64,000 bases of DNA from Parasedimentitalea psychrophila (GTDB lineage: Bacteria > Pseudomonadota > Alphaproteobacteria > Rhodobacterales > Rhodobacteraceae): NCBI RefSeq assembly GCF_030285785.1, contig NZ_CP127247.1, positions 1,945,501 through 2,009,500 of the forward strand, written 5' to 3'. Under the pieces are notes generated by a model. The model made no database searches. It had not been told where the DNA came from and saw nothing but the letters and a program-made list of their open reading frames with translations. How positions within the stretch are numbered: position 1 is the stretch's first letter; every line of letters starts with the position of its first letter. The position numbers and the translations under genes are program-made. Below, piece by piece: positions 8,751 through 18,792 of the stretch.

Positions 8751-11039
8751 ATGGCACAAGGATCAGGGCGCAAGCCTTTGATAGCAGACAAGCGTTACTC
8801 GGCTGGGGGTCGCAAGGCCCCGACCCGCAAGGCTGTGCGCAAGAAGAAACCAAAGGGCAAGGGCCTGTTGGGGTGGCTGTTCGGGCGTGGCAAGACCCCT
8901 AAGCCGAAGGCGGTCCGGCGCAAAACACGGGCTGGCAAGCCGGTCATCCGAAGATCGGCGCCACAAAAATCAGGGGCACGAAAATCAGTGAAACGCCAAC
9001 CAAAGGGATTTTTCGCAGGCATCCGCGCCGCCTGCATTGGTCTGTTGCGGTGGCTGTTTGGCTTGGTCTGGGCGCTGACTTGGCGGGTTGGTATGGTTGT
9101 TGGCCTGCTGGTTGGGCTGGCGGTTGGCTATCAGTACCTGAAATTGCCCGAGCTCAGCGCCTTGCTGGATGGCCGCGCCCAGGGATCGGTGACCCTGCTG
9201 GACCGCAACGGCGAGGTTTTTGCCTGGCGCGGTGATCAGTTTGGCGGTGTGGTGACGACGCAGACCGTCTCGCCGCATCTGAAGAACGCCATCATCGCCA
9301 CCGAGGACAAGCGGTTCTACGGCCATTTTGGCGTCTCGCCACGCGGTGTTGCCAGTGCGGTGCGGATCAACCTGCGCGAGGGCCGTGGTCCGCTGTCGGG
9401 CAACGGTGGATCCACCATCACCCAGCAGACCGCCAAATTGCTCTGTCTGGGGGTGCCCTATGACGCCGATCTCTGGGACAGCGAAAAAGCCTATGAGGCA
9501 GACTGTCGTCAGGGCTCGCTGTGGCGCAAGATCACCGAGGCGATTTTTGCCCTGGCGATGGAGAGTAAGTACTCCAAGGACGAAATCCTGACGATCTATA
9601 TGAACCGCACTTTCTTGGGGGCCGGCGCGCGCGGGTTTGAGGCTGCCAGCCAGCGCTATTTTGGAAAATCAGCCGCCGAGGTCAATGCCGCCGAGGCCGC
9701 AATGCTGGCGGGCCTGCTTAAGGCGCCGACCCGCTATGCGCCAACCAACAATCTGCAACGCTCGCAGGATCGCGCACAGGTGATTGTCGGGCTGATGTTG
9801 GAACAGGACTATCTGACGGCGGCGCAGGCGCAGGCGGCACGGGACAGTCCGGCGCAGCTGAGCCAGGCGGCTGCGGCCCGCGCCGGCGGCTATTTTGCCG
9901 ATTGGGTGATGGACAAGATCCCCAGCTTCTTTGGCGACCAGACCAGCGAGGACATCATTATCCGCACCACCCTGGACCAGAGGTTGCAGACCGCCGCCGA
10001 AGAGGCGCTGAGCTATATCTTCGAGAACAAGGTCCGCGAGGGCTCCAAGGCGCAGGCGGCGATTGTAGTGATGAGCGCCGATGGCGCAGTGAGGGCCATG
10101 GTCGGCGGCCGCCAGACCCGTGTGTCAGGTGTGTTCAATCGCGCCACTCAGGCCCGGCGGCAAACCGGATCGGCGTTTAAGCCCTTTGTCTATGCGACCG
10201 CGCTGGAGTTGGGGTATTCGCCACTGTATACTCTGTTGGATGCAAAATACTGCCTAGATATTGCCGGTTCCGGGCAATACTGCCCAAACAACTATACCCA
10301 TAAGTTCTATGGCGAAGTGACCTTGGCGCGGGCGCTGCGGGATTCTCTGAATATTCCCGCCGTGAAGTTATCCGAGGAGGTGGGTCGTGATAAGGTGCGT
10401 AAGGTGGCCGGTGATTTTGGCCTGTCCAGTACGCTGGCTGCTGGGCCGGCGCTGGCGCTGGGGGCCTCGGAAAGCACGCTGATTGAAATGACCGGAGCCT
10501 ATGCGGGGATTTTGAATGGCGGCTCGTCGGTGACCCCCTATGGTTTGGTCGAACTGCAGCTCTTGGGCGATGACACGCCGATGATCGGTAGCAGTGGCGG
10601 TATGGGCGAGCGGGTGATCCAGACCAGCGCCGCGCAGCAACTGACATGGATGATGGAGAAGGTGGTGTCTGAGGGCACCGGCCGCCGGGCGCAATTGCCG
10701 GGCTGGCAGGTGGCGGGCAAGACCGGCACCACCCAGGCGGCGCGGGATGCCTGGTTTGTTGGCTTCACCGCTGAATATGTGGCCGGAGTATGGATGGGAT
10801 ACGACGACAACACACCTCTGTCCGGGGTGACCGGTGGTGGCCTGCCAGCCGAGATTTGGCGCGAGACCATGCTGCGGGTGCATGAGGGGGTAACCCCTGT
10901 GGCGCTGCCGATGCAGGCGCCGGCCGCCGTTGCGCCACCGCCCAAGCCTGCGCGTCGGCGTCGCAACACTGGCGACAATGTGGGGCGGGAAATTGGTCGG
11001 GCGGTGGATGGGTTTCTAAAAGATCTGTTTGGCAATTGA
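8751..11039 (+). CDS. Class A penicillin-binding protein, PBP1A type
   Basis: Bifunctional peptidoglycan synthase, 762 residues. A very basic cytoplasmic N-terminus of about 110 residues, rich in KKKPKGKG-like runs, is followed by one transmembrane helix (about 115-140). The glycosyltransferase family 51 domain has ATEDKRFYGHFG near residue 185 and GGSTITQQTAK. The transpeptidase domain has the SxxK motif in GSAFKPF (about 472), SLN near 531 and KTGTT near 657. A proline-rich tail ends in VDGFLKDLFGN. The ATG at 8751 is chosen because the basic region starts there; the frame opens at 8625. Confidence 0.92.
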   Translation: MAQGSGRKPLIADKRYSAGGRKAPTRKAVRKKKPKGKGLLGWLFGRGKTPKPKAVRRKTRAGKPVIRRSAPQKSGARKSVKRQPKGFFAGIRAACIGLLRWLFGLVWALTWRVGMVVGLLVGLAVGYQYLKLPELSALLDGRAQGSVTLLDRNGEVFAWRGDQFGGVVTTQTVSPHLKNAIIATEDKRFYGHFGVSPRGVASAVRINLREGRGPLSGNGGSTITQQTAKLLCLGVPYDADLWDSEKAYEADCRQGSLWRKITEAIFALAMESKYSKDEILTIYMNRTFLGAGARGFEAASQRYFGKSAAEVNAAEAAMLAGLLKAPTRYAPTNNLQRSQDRAQVIVGLMLEQDYLTAAQAQAARDSPAQLSQAAAARAGGYFADWVMDKIPSFFGDQTSEDIIIRTTLDQRLQTAAEEALSYIFENKVREGSKAQAAIVVMSADGAVRAMVGGRQTRVSGVFNRATQARRQTGSAFKPFVYATALELGYSPLYTLLDAKYCLDIAGSGQYCPNNYTHKFYGEVTLARALRDSLNIPAVKLSEEVGRDKVRKVAGDFGLSSTLAAGPALALGASESTLIEMTGAYAGILNGGSSVTPYGLVELQLLGDDTPMIGSSGGMGERVIQTSAAQQLTWMMEKVVSEGTGRRAQLPGWQVAGKTGTTQAARDAWFVGFTAEYVAGVWMGYDDNTPLSGVTGGGLPAEIWRETMLRVHEGVTPVALPMQAPAAVAPPPKPARRRRNTGDNVGREIGRAVDGFLKDLFGN

Positions 11040-11058
11040 ATTGCCCGCCGACGCGGGG

Positions 11059-11135
11059 CTCCCGCCCGTCGCGGCCTCCTGCCGGAGGCACTGCTCCGGT
11101 TGGGCGTGGCGCCGCGCAAGCGCGGCGCCACGCCC
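11059..11135. repeat. Intergenic repeat family 1, copy A
   Basis: Conserved head CTCCCGCCCGTCG, a variable GC-rich hairpin, a CCGGTTGGGC block and a palindromic tail (GGCGCCGCG/CGCGGCGCC). It lies between convergent genes (penicillin-binding protein and mlaC). Copies B (32208, reversed) and C (63474) share the same order of parts. Confidence 0.75.
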
Positions 11136-11293
11136 AAGACCGCAAGCCCCGTCGCCATAGGCGATGGTTCGTGCGGGCGCGGGAGATTTTGGAATAGTAT
11201 CAGTCAGGCCGCGGGCAGGCGGGGAACGCGGTGGCTGCCGGGATTGCCCGAACGCCATGCGGTATTTCCCGGCGCGGCGCGTTGCGCGGCTGC

Positions 11294-11902
11294 TCAGCTC
11301 AGCTTTTTCAAATCCGCGATCAGGGTGTCGATGTTGCCTTTGCGGTGATCCAGCATGGCGCCGATCTCGGTGCGCTCGGTCAGCAGCAGATTTACCCCTT
11401 CGATGAACATGTTGAAAAATTTGTCCTTGCCGGATTTATCGGACACCAGAAAGGTCACCTCAAACGGGGCCTGCCCCTGCAGGGTGGCAATCGATTTGAC
11501 CTCATAGCCGGCGCGGATCTTGCGAGCGGATTTCACTTTGATGCCGCCGCCGATGAATTCACGGAACCGCTTGCCATATTTGCGCGAGATATAGCCCTGA
11601 AACGCCTTGGTGAAGGCCCGCATCTGCGCCTTTGACGCGCGTCGACCGTCAACGCCAAGGGCGTATTGCGCCATGATTGGCACATCGGCGTAGCGGATAA
11701 AGATCTTCTCAAAGTCCCGGATCATTGCGGATTCGGATTTGCCGGAGGCGATGACTTTGTTGATGTCGCTGACCACATTGCCAACCAGATCGCGGGCGCC
11801 ATTTTCGCTGAGCGCAAGAACGGGGAAGGGCAGGGCGGCCAGGCCCAGACCTGAAATAGTGATGTTCAGGAAGCTGCGGCGGTCAAACAAATTACTCGGC
11901 AT
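11294..11902 (-). CDS. MlaC-like phospholipid-binding protein
   Basis: Periplasmic ABC-associated lipid carrier of the MlaC/Ttg2D family, 202 residues from the ATG at 11902. The N-terminus (MPSNLFDRRSFLNITISGLG) has a twin-arginine-like RR followed by a hydrophobic stretch, consistent with export. Family features include FTKAFQGYISRKYGKRF and the terminal DHRKGNIDTLIADLKK. It overlaps the upstream mlaA by 11 bases, so the two are translationally coupled. The mlaFED components are not in this window; the pair is expected to work with them to return phospholipids from the outer membrane. Confidence 0.85.
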   Translation of the reverse strand: MPSNLFDRRSFLNITISGLGLAALPFPVLALSENGARDLVGNVVSDINKVIASGKSESAMIRDFEKIFIRYADVPIMAQYALGVDGRRASKAQMRAFTKAFQGYISRKYGKRFREFIGGGIKVKSARKIRAGYEVKSIATLQGQAPFEVTFLVSDKSGKDKFFNMFIEGVNLLLTERTEIGAMLDHRKGNIDTLIADLKKLS

Positions 11903-12671
11903 AGATATCCTCATAGGGGTCGGAGTAGGGATCACCAAAGACCCCGTCATAAGTATCCTGATCGCCGCCCAACTCAAAGCGTCGGTTTTGCAGATAAATC
12001 AGCCGGGCCTGAGCATAGCTGTCGGCGCTTTCATACAAGATCGAGTCAATTGTAGCAGAATAATTGCCGCGGTCGCCCATTCGGCGCACGATCTCGGCAT
12101 AAACGCCGATATTATCGGCGGGGTTCTGCCGGGCAAAGGTGATCGGATTGGTGAAGAAATCAGCAAAGACACCCACCGCATCGCGGGTGGTCGACGGGCC
12201 GTAGAGGGGGATTTCAACATAGGCCCCTTCCCCAAAGCCCCATACATGCAGGGTTTCGCCAAAGTCAGTATCGACCCGGGCTATGTTGAAATCCGAGGCC
12301 GGATCAAACAGACCGCCCATGCCGAGCACAGTGTTGATCAGCAATCTGGAGATCGCCAGACCGGTTTTGGGCAGGTCGCCCTGCAACAATGCATTCACCG
12401 CCTGGCCGGGCATCGACAGGTTTTCCGCAAACAGGCCAAAGGAGGTGACTATTTCCGGCGGTACAGCAGAGACATAGCCGTTGGATGCAGGCCGGAAGAT
12501 GGCCCGGTCAACGCTCAGATTGAAGCCGTGGATAGAGCGGTTGACCTCCTCGTGGGGATCAAACACATCACCTGCAGCCCGCGCCTCGGGGCTTTGCCCG
12601 GCACAGCCAGCGGTTAATCCGGTCAGCAACAGGGCAACAAGAAGAGAAATCTGTCGCAGCGTCAAAGTCAT
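11892..12671 (-). CDS. mlaA: MlaA/VacJ-family outer-membrane lipoprotein
   Basis: Outer-membrane lipoprotein that removes misplaced phospholipids from the outer leaflet. The 259-residue protein has a lipoprotein signal peptide with lipobox LTAGC near residues 19-23. It then has the family block FDPHEEVNRSIHGFN and the characteristic RRLxNT-like SRLLINTVLGMGGLFDPAS. It also has GFGEGAYVEIPLYGPSTTRD. The acidic C-terminal tail (DPYSDPYEDIYAE) is typical of alphaproteobacterial members. It is first in a two-gene operon and overlaps mlaC by 11 bases. Confidence 0.93.
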   Translation of the reverse strand: MTLTLRQISLLVALLLTGLTAGCAGQSPEARAAGDVFDPHEEVNRSIHGFNLSVDRAIFRPASNGYVSAVPPEIVTSFGLFAENLSMPGQAVNALLQGDLPKTGLAISRLLINTVLGMGGLFDPASDFNIARVDTDFGETLHVWGFGEGAYVEIPLYGPSTTRDAVGVFADFFTNPITFARQNPADNIGVYAEIVRRMGDRGNYSATIDSILYESADSYAQARLIYLQNRRFELGGDQDTYDGVFGDPYSDPYEDIYAE

Positions 12672-12862
12672 CTGTCTTGGTGTCCATGTTCTCAGCCAAT
12701 GGGTCGCAGCCCGGCCCCGATCTAAACGTAATCAGTCGGGTTCACAGAGGCTATGCATAATGTTTGTTTTGTTGTGACAGATTTAGAACATATTACAAGG
12801 TAGGCTGCTAGGGAGGAGGGGGTTACTTTCATAGGCCGATACAGCGTTACTGCAGGAATATT

Positions 12863-14596
12863 ATGACAAATAGAACATTAAAAAACGGTTTGGACGAGTT
12901 GCGGGGGATCCGTCGTCGCAGTCGCAACCTGTATTGGTCTGTTGGGCTGTTCAGCTTCTTTGCCAATATGCTGATGCTGACCGGGCCTCTGTATATGATG
13001 CAGGTCTATGACCGGGTGCTGGGCAGCCGCTCTGAGCAGACGCTGGTGGCGCTGTCGCTGCTGGTGGTGTTTCTCTATGGCATGATGGGGCTGCTGGATT
13101 ATTCCCGGGGTCGGATCATGGCGCGGGTTGGGGCGCGGTTTCAGGCGGCGCTGGACCGGCGGGTGTTTGATGCGATGATCCGGCGTTCAGCGCTGACCTC
13201 GGACCCGGTGGCGCAAACCGGCCTGTCTGATCTGGAATCGGTGCAGCGGTTGATGGCCTCGCCGGTGCTGATGGCCGGGTTTGATATGCCGTGGACGCCG
13301 ATATTCCTGGCTGGCATTGCGCTGTTTCATCCCTGGCTGGGGCTGCTGGCGGTGGGCGGCGGCGCGGTTCTGGTTTTGATCGCGCTGCTGAACCAGCTGT
13401 TCTCAAGGGCGCCGCAATTGCAGGCAAGCCTCGCCTCGCACCGGGCTGGCATGATGTCCGAGGAAATCCGCAGCGAAGCCGAGATGATCCAGTCCATGGG
13501 CATGCGCGGCGCCGCCTTTGGCCGCTGGAAGGTGGCCCGCGACACGGCGCTGGTGGAAACCATCTCGGCCAATGATGTCGGCGGCAGCTTTACCTCGCTG
13601 ACCAAGACGCTGCGGCTGTTTCTGCAATCGGCGATGCTGGGGCTGGGCGCCTATCTGGTGTTGCAGGGTGAGGTATCGCCCGGCGCGATGATTGCCGGCT
13701 CGATCCTGATGGGGCGGGCCTTGGCGCCGATTGAACTGATGCTGGGGCAATGGGCGCTGGTTCAGCGCGCCCGCAAGGGCTGGGCCAGTCTGGCGGAGCT
13801 GCTGACCAAGGTGCCGCAGGAACAAGAGCGGCTGGCGCTGCCCAAGCCCAAGGCCCGGCTGGAGCTGCAGGCGGTGACGGTGGTGCCGCCGGGAGAAAAG
13901 ACGCCGCAGTTGCGCAACGTCACCTTCAAACTGCAGCCGGGGCAGGCGCTGGGGGTGATTGGCCCTTCGGGCTCGGGCAAGTCGACATTGGCGCGGGCGC
14001 TGACCGGCGTGTGGCGGGTGGCGGCTGGCACCATCCGGCTGGACGGGGCGGCGCTGGATCAATATGCGCCCGATGTGCTGGGCCAGCATATCGGTTACCT
14101 GCCGCAGCGGGTGCAATTGTTTGAGGGGACAATTGCGCAGAACATTGCCCGCCTGGCGGAGACGCCGGAGGCTGAAAAAGTGGTCGCCGCCGCCAAGAAA
14201 GCAGCGGCGCATGCGATGATTACCAAGCTGCCCGACGGCTATGACACCCGGATCAAGGCGGGGGGGGGGCGCCTGTCCGGCGGCCAGATGCAGCGGATTG
14301 GCCTGGCGCGGGCGCTTTATGATGATCCGGTGATCCTGATCCTGGATGAGCCAAATTCAAACCTGGACAACGACGGGTCGGTGGCTTTGAACGCCGCGAT
14401 CAAACAGTTAAAATCCGAGGGCAGATCAGTGCTGATCATGGCCCACCGGCCTGCGGCGATACAGGAATGTGACCTGCTGCTGGTGCTGGATCAGGGCAAT
14501 CAGACCGCCTTTGGCCCCAAGGACCAGGTGCTGCGCCAGATGGTGGTGAACCATGAGAAGATCCAGAAAACCGCAGCAGCGAGGCAGGCCCAATGA
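12863..14596 (+). CDS. Type I secretion ABC transporter (PrtD family)
   Basis: Inner-membrane permease/ATPase that exports proteins in one step with an HlyD-type adaptor and an outer-membrane channel. The 577-residue protein has a six-helix membrane domain (about 20-300) and then the ATPase: Walker [10 protein letters not shown] near 368, signature [15 protein letters not shown] near 471, Walker [14 protein letters not shown] near 491. There is no C39 peptidase domain. Ten consecutive G bases (14260-14269) encode the glycines just before the signature and are a possible slippage site. The gene overlaps the adaptor by four bases. The substrate and the TolC-like partner are not in the window. 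Confidence 0.93.
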   Translation: MTNRTLKNGLDELRGIRRRSRNLYWSVGLFSFFANMLMLTGPLYMMQVYDRVLGSRSEQTLVALSLLVVFLYGMMGLLDYSRGRIMARVGARFQAALDRRVFDAMIRRSALTSDPVAQTGLSDLESVQRLMASPVLMAGFDMPWTPIFLAGIALFHPWLGLLAVGGGAVLVLIALLNQLFSRAPQLQASLASHRAGMMSEEIRSEAEMIQSMGMRGAAFGRWKVARDTALVETISANDVGGSFTSLTKTLRLFLQSAMLGLGAYLVLQGEVSPGAMIAGSILMGRALAPIELMLGQWALVQRARKGWASLAELLTKVPQEQERLALPKPKARLELQAVTVVPPGEKTPQLRNVTFKLQPGQALGVIGPSGSGKSTLARALTGVWRVAAGTIRLDGAALDQYAPDVLGQHIGYLPQRVQLFEGTIAQNIARLAETPEAEKVVAAAKKAAAHAMITKLPDGYDTRIKAGGGRLSGGQMQRIGLARALYDDPVILILDEPNSNLDNDGSVALNAAIKQLKSEGRSVLIMAHRPAAIQECDLLLVLDQGNQTAFGPKDQVLRQMVVNHEKIQKTAAARQAQ

Positions 14597-15897
14597 CGCA
14601 AGAAACCACATGGTCGGCCCGGCGTCCGGTTTTCATCGGTATGCTTGGCCTGTTGCTGCTGGTCGGCGGCTTTGGCACCTGGTCGGTGCTGTCGTCGATT
14701 GCCGGCGCGGTGGTGGCCAGTGGCCGCATTGAGGTCGATCAGAACCGCCAGGTGGTGCAGCATCTGGATGGCGGCATCGTCTCGGAAATCCTGGTGCAGG
14801 AGGGCGACGCGGTGGCCGAGGGCGCCTTGTTGCTGCGCCTTGATGCCAGCCGGCTGAGCTCGCAACTGGTGATCACCGAAGGCCAGTTGTTTGAGCTGAC
14901 CTCGCGTCGGGGGCGGCTGGAGGCGGAACGCGACAGTGCCGCTGCCATTGTCTTTGATGCGGACCTTATTGCGCTGGCTGCAACCCGACCCGAGGTTGCG
15001 GAGTTTATGGCGGGGCAAGTGCGATTGTTCCTGGCCCGGCAGGATTCGGTGGCGCGGGAGACCGAGCAGCTTGAAAAGCGCCGCGAGCAGATCCGCGATC
15101 AAATTGTTGGGATCAAGGCGCAGCAGGACTCGATGGTACTGCAACTGGAGCTGATCGGCGAGGAACTGGTAAACCAGCAATCTCTGCTGGACCGCGGATT
15201 GGCGCAGGCGGGCACCGTTTTGAACCTGCGCCGCACCTCGGCGGATCTGCAGGGCTCGCTGGGAGAGCTGGTCGCAACAGAGGCGCAGGCCGAAGGTCGC
15301 ATTACCGAGACCGAGATTGAGATCCTGAAGCTGGGCACCGGCCAGCGCGAGGAGGCGATCACCCGGCTGCGCGACCTGCGCTATCAGGAACTGGAACTGG
15401 CCGAAACCAGGCGGTCGCTGCTGGACCAGTTGGATCGGCTTGATATCCGGGCGCCGGTTTCGGGGATTGTCTATGGATTGCAGGTCCATACCCTCCGTTC
15501 GGTGATCCGTGCCGCCGAGCCGGTATTGTATCTGGTGCCGCAGGATCGACCGCTGATTGTGGCCGCACAGGTGTCTCCGATCAACATTGATGAGGTCTAT
15601 GTTGGCCAATCGGTGACGCTGCGGTTTTCGGCGCTGGATCAGCGCGAGACCCCGGAACTGTTTGGCACCGTTACGCTGCTGTCGGCGGATTCCTTTGAGG
15701 ACGAAGCCAGCCGCCAGCCCTATTACCGGGCTGAAATTGAGCTGCAAGAGGGCGAGGTCGACAAGCTGCCAGAGGGCGTGGTGCTGATCCCCGGCATGCC
15801 GGTGGAAAGCTTTATCCGCACCGCCGATCACTCGCCGCTGTCCTATCTGATCAAGCCGCTGGCCGACTATTTCAACAAAGCCTTCCGCGAGAGCTGA
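14593..15897 (+). CDS. HlyD-family type I secretion adaptor
   Basis: Membrane fusion protein linking the ABC transporter to the outer-membrane channel. The 434-residue protein has one N-terminal transmembrane helix (about 13-35), followed by a lipoyl half ([20 protein letters not shown], the typical start of the domain, then [17 protein letters not shown]). A long alpha-helical coiled coil (about 90-275) comes next, and then the second lipoyl half and a beta-barrel with [16 protein letters not shown]. It overlaps the ABC gene by four bases and is followed by a terminator. Confidence 0.93.
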   Translation: MTQETTWSARRPVFIGMLGLLLLVGGFGTWSVLSSIAGAVVASGRIEVDQNRQVVQHLDGGIVSEILVQEGDAVAEGALLLRLDASRLSSQLVITEGQLFELTSRRGRLEAERDSAAAIVFDADLIALAATRPEVAEFMAGQVRLFLARQDSVARETEQLEKRREQIRDQIVGIKAQQDSMVLQLELIGEELVNQQSLLDRGLAQAGTVLNLRRTSADLQGSLGELVATEAQAEGRITETEIEILKLGTGQREEAITRLRDLRYQELELAETRRSLLDQLDRLDIRAPVSGIVYGLQVHTLRSVIRAAEPVLYLVPQDRPLIVAAQVSPINIDEVYVGQSVTLRFSALDQRETPELFGTVTLLSADSFEDEASRQPYYRAEIELQEGEVDKLPEGVVLIPGMPVESFIRTADHSPLSYLIKPLADYFNKAFRES

Positions 15898-15903
15898 TCC
15901 CCG

Positions 15904-15927
15904 GGCTGGTTGCCAGCCTGCGTTTTT
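15904..15927 (+). terminator. Terminator of the type I secretion pair
   Basis: Perfect stem GGCTGG/CCAGCC with a TTG loop, followed by TGCGTTTTT, seven bases after the adaptor stop. Confidence 0.75.
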
Positions 15928-15992
15928 CCCTTTCCGCTGTATTGCTTCGCGGTTAGCGTCGCCGACGAAACACTTGTTGGAGGATAGATGTC

Positions 15993-16451
15993 ATGGGTTT
16001 TGAGGCGAAACTGAAAGAGCTGGGCGTGACACTGCCGGATGCTCCGGCTCCGGCGGCCAATTATGTGCCCTATGTTGTGGCGGGTGACATGGTCTATGTC
16101 TCGGGGCAGATTTCGGCGGATAGCACGGGGCTGATCACCGGCACATTGGGCGCGGATATGGATGTCGAGGCGGGTGCCGCGGCGGCCAAAACTTGCGCTA
16201 TCTCTTTACTGGCGCAAGTGAAGGCGGCCTGTGGCGGTGATCTGGATCGCCTGGTGAAGGTGGTCAAACTGGGCGCCTTTGTGAATTCCACCGATGACTT
16301 CACCAAGCAGCCAATGGTGGTCAACGGAGCTTCTGATTTTCTGGTCGCGGCGCTGGGCGATGTCGGCCGCCATGCGCGCTCGGCTGTTAGTTCCCCCTCG
16401 CTGCCACTGGGTGTTGCTGTTGAGATCGACGGGGTATTTCAGATCAAATGA
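15993..16451 (+). CDS. RidA/YjgF-family protein
   Basis: 152-residue member of the RidA-like family, which hydrolyse reactive enamine/imine intermediates from PLP enzymes. Its longer N-terminus (MGFEAKLKELGVTLPDAPAPAANYVPYV) and the C-terminal HARSAVSSPSLPLGVAVEID place it in the YjgF-like subgroup whose arginine is shifted compared with classical RidA, so deaminase activity is likely but not certain. A good GGAGG ribosome site lies upstream. It overlaps the next gene by four bases and starts a four-gene run. Confidence 0.88.
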   Translation: MGFEAKLKELGVTLPDAPAPAANYVPYVVAGDMVYVSGQISADSTGLITGTLGADMDVEAGAAAAKTCAISLLAQVKAACGGDLDRLVKVVKLGAFVNSTDDFTKQPMVVNGASDFLVAALGDVGRHARSAVSSPSLPLGVAVEIDGVFQIK

Positions 16452-17221
16452 CGCCAGCACTCCCCGCCGATTTCCTAAGGCTGCCGATTGCCCACCGGGC
16501 CCTGCATGATGTCACCGATGGGCGTCCAGAGAACAGCCGTGCGGCCATCCGCGCGGCGATTGCGGCGGGCTACGGTATCGAAATCGACCTGCAGTTGAGC
16601 GCCGATGGCCAGCCGATGGTGTTCCATGATTATGATCTGGAGCGGCTGGCAGAGGCGCGCGGGCCGGTCAATCTGCTGACCCGGGACCAGGCCCGGGCCA
16701 CTCCCTTGAGGGGGGGCGACGGCGAGGGTATCCCGGATCTGGCTGAGGTGCTGGATCTGGTTGCCGGCCAAGTACCGTTGCTGATTGAGATCAAGGATCA
16801 GGATGGTCAGATGGGGCCGGATATCGGCGCGCTTGAACGGGCGGCGGCTGCTGCCTTGCAGGGCTACTCTGGCCCGCTGGCGCTGATGTCGTTCAACCCG
16901 AACTCGGTTGCTGAACTGGCCCGGCTGGCACCGGAGCTGCCACGCGGCATCGTCACCAGTGGCTATGATTTTGAGGCCTGGCCAGAGCTGACCGGGCCGA
17001 TTTGCAATCGGCTTCGGGATATGCCGGATCTTGACCGGGTCGGCGCCAGCTTCATCAGTCACCAGGCCAGTGATCTGTCGCGGCCCCGGGTGCAGCGCCT
17101 GCGCGACGGCGGGCTTCCGGTGTTATGCTGGACGATTAGGTCGCAGGTCGAGGAGCGCGCGGCGCGGGTCTTTGCCGATAATGTGACCTTTGAGGGCTAT
17201 CTTTCTGCTTTGCCGGGTTGA
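16448..17221 (+). CDS. Glycerophosphodiester phosphodiesterase
   Basis: Hydrolyses glycerophosphodiesters to glycerol 3-phosphate and an alcohol. The 257-residue protein has the GDPD TIM-barrel signature: AHRALHD near residue 19, ENSRAAIRAAI, IEIDLQLSADGQPMVFHD with the metal-binding acidic residues and catalytic histidine, and LLIEIKDQ. No signal peptide is seen, so it should act in the cytoplasm. It overlaps the RidA-like gene by four bases. Confidence 0.9.
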   Translation: MTPALPADFLRLPIAHRALHDVTDGRPENSRAAIRAAIAAGYGIEIDLQLSADGQPMVFHDYDLERLAEARGPVNLLTRDQARATPLRGGDGEGIPDLAEVLDLVAGQVPLLIEIKDQDGQMGPDIGALERAAAAALQGYSGPLALMSFNPNSVAELARLAPELPRGIVTSGYDFEAWPELTGPICNRLRDMPDLDRVGASFISHQASDLSRPRVQRLRDGGLPVLCWTIRSQVEERAARVFADNVTFEGYLSALPG

Positions 17222-17266
17222 TAGCCGGTTGTCTCTGCCCAAGTATCGCAGGCGCAAGGGGGGCCT

Positions 17267-18454
17267 ATGGATCAGGCGCAAATCGAAATACAATTGCTGG
17301 GCTCATTGGCGCAGATAGCGGCTGATGAGTGGGATGCATGCGCTTGCCCCGAGGCCGCAGAAGGTGGCCGTCCCAACGATCCCTTCACCACCCATCGGTT
17401 TCTGTCCGCGCTGGAAGACAGCGGATCGGTGGGGCGTGGCAGCGGCTGGCAGCCGCAGTATCTGACCGCCTATCTGGATGGCGCGCTGATCGGCTGTGCG
17501 CCGATGTATGCCAAGTCGCACAGTCAGGGTGAGTATATTTTTGACCACAATTGGGCGCATGCGTTTGAGCAGGCGGGCGGACGCTATTACCCCAAGCTGC
17601 AAATGGCGGTGCCCTTTACCCCGGTCACCGGCCGGCGATTGCTGGTGCGTCCCGGATACCAGGCCGTCGGTCAGTCCGCATTGGTGCAGGGCGCGGTGCA
17701 ACTGGCGGCGAATAACGAATTGTCGTCGCTACATGTGACATTCTGCACCGAGGAGGAGGCCAGGGTAGGTGAGCAAATGGGGCTGATGCCGCGGCTGACG
17801 CAGCAGTTTCACTGGCTCAATCAGGATTATCAGGATTTTGACGGCTTTCTGGCCAGCCTGTCGTCGCGCAAACGTAAGAATATCCGCAAGGAGCGGGCGC
17901 AGGCGCAGGGCTTTGGTGGCGAAATTGAGGTGTTCAGCGGTGCGGATCTGCGGTGCGAACATTGGGATGCCTTCTGGCAGTTCTATCAGGATACCGGTGC
18001 CCGCAAATGGGGATCGCCCTATTTGACCCGCGCCTTCTTTGACATTGCGCAGGACACAATGGCGGATGACATGGCGCTGATTCTTGCCCGGCGCGATGGG
18101 CGTTATGTCGCCGGGGCGCTGAATTTCATTGGCCGTGATACGCTTTATGGCCGATATTGGGGTTGTAGCGAACATCATCCCTGCCTGCATTTCGAACTGT
18201 GCTATTATCAGGCTATGGATCTGGCCATCGCCATGGGGCTGGCTCGGATCGAGGCCGGGGCGCAGGGCGAGCACAAGCTGGCGCGCGGATATCTGCCGAC
18301 GCAGACACATTCCCTGCATTGGCTGGGGGATCCCGGCTTTGCTGATGCGGTGGCCCGGTATCTGGAGGCAGAGCGCGTGGCAATCGAGGAAGAGATTGAG
18401 ATCCTGACGGACTATGGCCCGTTCAAAAAGCTAGAGGTGGAGGAACAGCAATGA
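17267..18454 (+). CDS. FemAB/GNAT-fold protein of the COG3146 group
   Basis: A 395-residue protein of the conserved family often named peptidogalycan biosysnthesis protein (COG3146, DUF482), which has a GNAT/FemAB-like acyltransferase fold. Recognisable parts are [47 protein letters not shown], the block [19 protein letters not shown], and [17 protein letters not shown] near the C-terminus. The biochemical role of this family is not known to me. The gene follows the phosphodiesterase after 45 bases and overlaps phhB by four. Confidence 0.82.
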   Translation: MDQAQIEIQLLGSLAQIAADEWDACACPEAAEGGRPNDPFTTHRFLSALEDSGSVGRGSGWQPQYLTAYLDGALIGCAPMYAKSHSQGEYIFDHNWAHAFEQAGGRYYPKLQMAVPFTPVTGRRLLVRPGYQAVGQSALVQGAVQLAANNELSSLHVTFCTEEEARVGEQMGLMPRLTQQFHWLNQDYQDFDGFLASLSSRKRKNIRKERAQAQGFGGEIEVFSGADLRCEHWDAFWQFYQDTGARKWGSPYLTRAFFDIAQDTMADDMALILARRDGRYVAGALNFIGRDTLYGRYWGCSEHHPCLHFELCYYQAMDLAIAMGLARIEAGAQGEHKLARGYLPTQTHSLHWLGDPGFADAVARYLEAERVAIEEEIEILTDYGPFKKLEVEEQQ

Positions 18455-18744
18455 CCGAGAAACTGTCAGAGGCAACCCGCGGACCGCTGTTGGACCCGTT
18501 GTTTCAAACCGGCTGGACCCTGCTGGAGGGTCGTGACGCGATCACCAAGACCTACAAGTTCAACAATTTTGTCGACGCTTTTGGCTGGATGACCCGGGCC
18601 GCGATCTGGGCCGAAAAATGGAATCACCATCCGGAGTGGAGCAATGTCTACAATAAGGTGACGGTGGTGCTGACGACGCATGACGTGGGCGGGATCAGTT
18701 CCCAGGATGCCAAGCTGGCGCGCAAATTTGATAGCCTGATCTAG
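18451..18744 (+). CDS. phhB: 4a-hydroxytetrahydrobiopterin dehydratase
   Basis: Pterin-4a-carbinolamine dehydratase, 97 residues, which recycles the pterin cofactor of aromatic hydroxylases. The family signature is clear: [20 protein letters not shown] followed by [13 protein letters not shown] and [10 protein letters not shown], containing the catalytic histidines. No phenylalanine hydroxylase is in the window. The start overlaps the previous stop by four bases (ATGA), and a strong terminator follows. Confidence 0.95.
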   Translation: MTEKLSEATRGPLLDPLFQTGWTLLEGRDAITKTYKFNNFVDAFGWMTRAAIWAEKWNHHPEWSNVYNKVTVVLTTHDVGGISSQDAKLARKFDSLI

Positions 18745-18745
18745 G

Positions 18746-18785
18746 GACCAGAGCCCCGGAGCGGCCGGGGCTTTGGTCTGTTTTG
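18746..18785 (+). terminator. Terminator after phhB
   Basis: Long stem in which GACCAGAGCCCCGG pairs with CCGGGGCTTTGGTC, with a short loop and T-rich sequence after it. It lies between convergent phhB and the peroxiredoxin gene. Confidence 0.88.
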
Positions 18786-18792
18786 ACTGGGA

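Noticed and set aside
14500-15831. 443-codon minus-strand frame opposite the HlyD-like adaptor
   Set aside because: Antisense shadow of a gene with clear domain structure and a four-base overlap with its operon partner.
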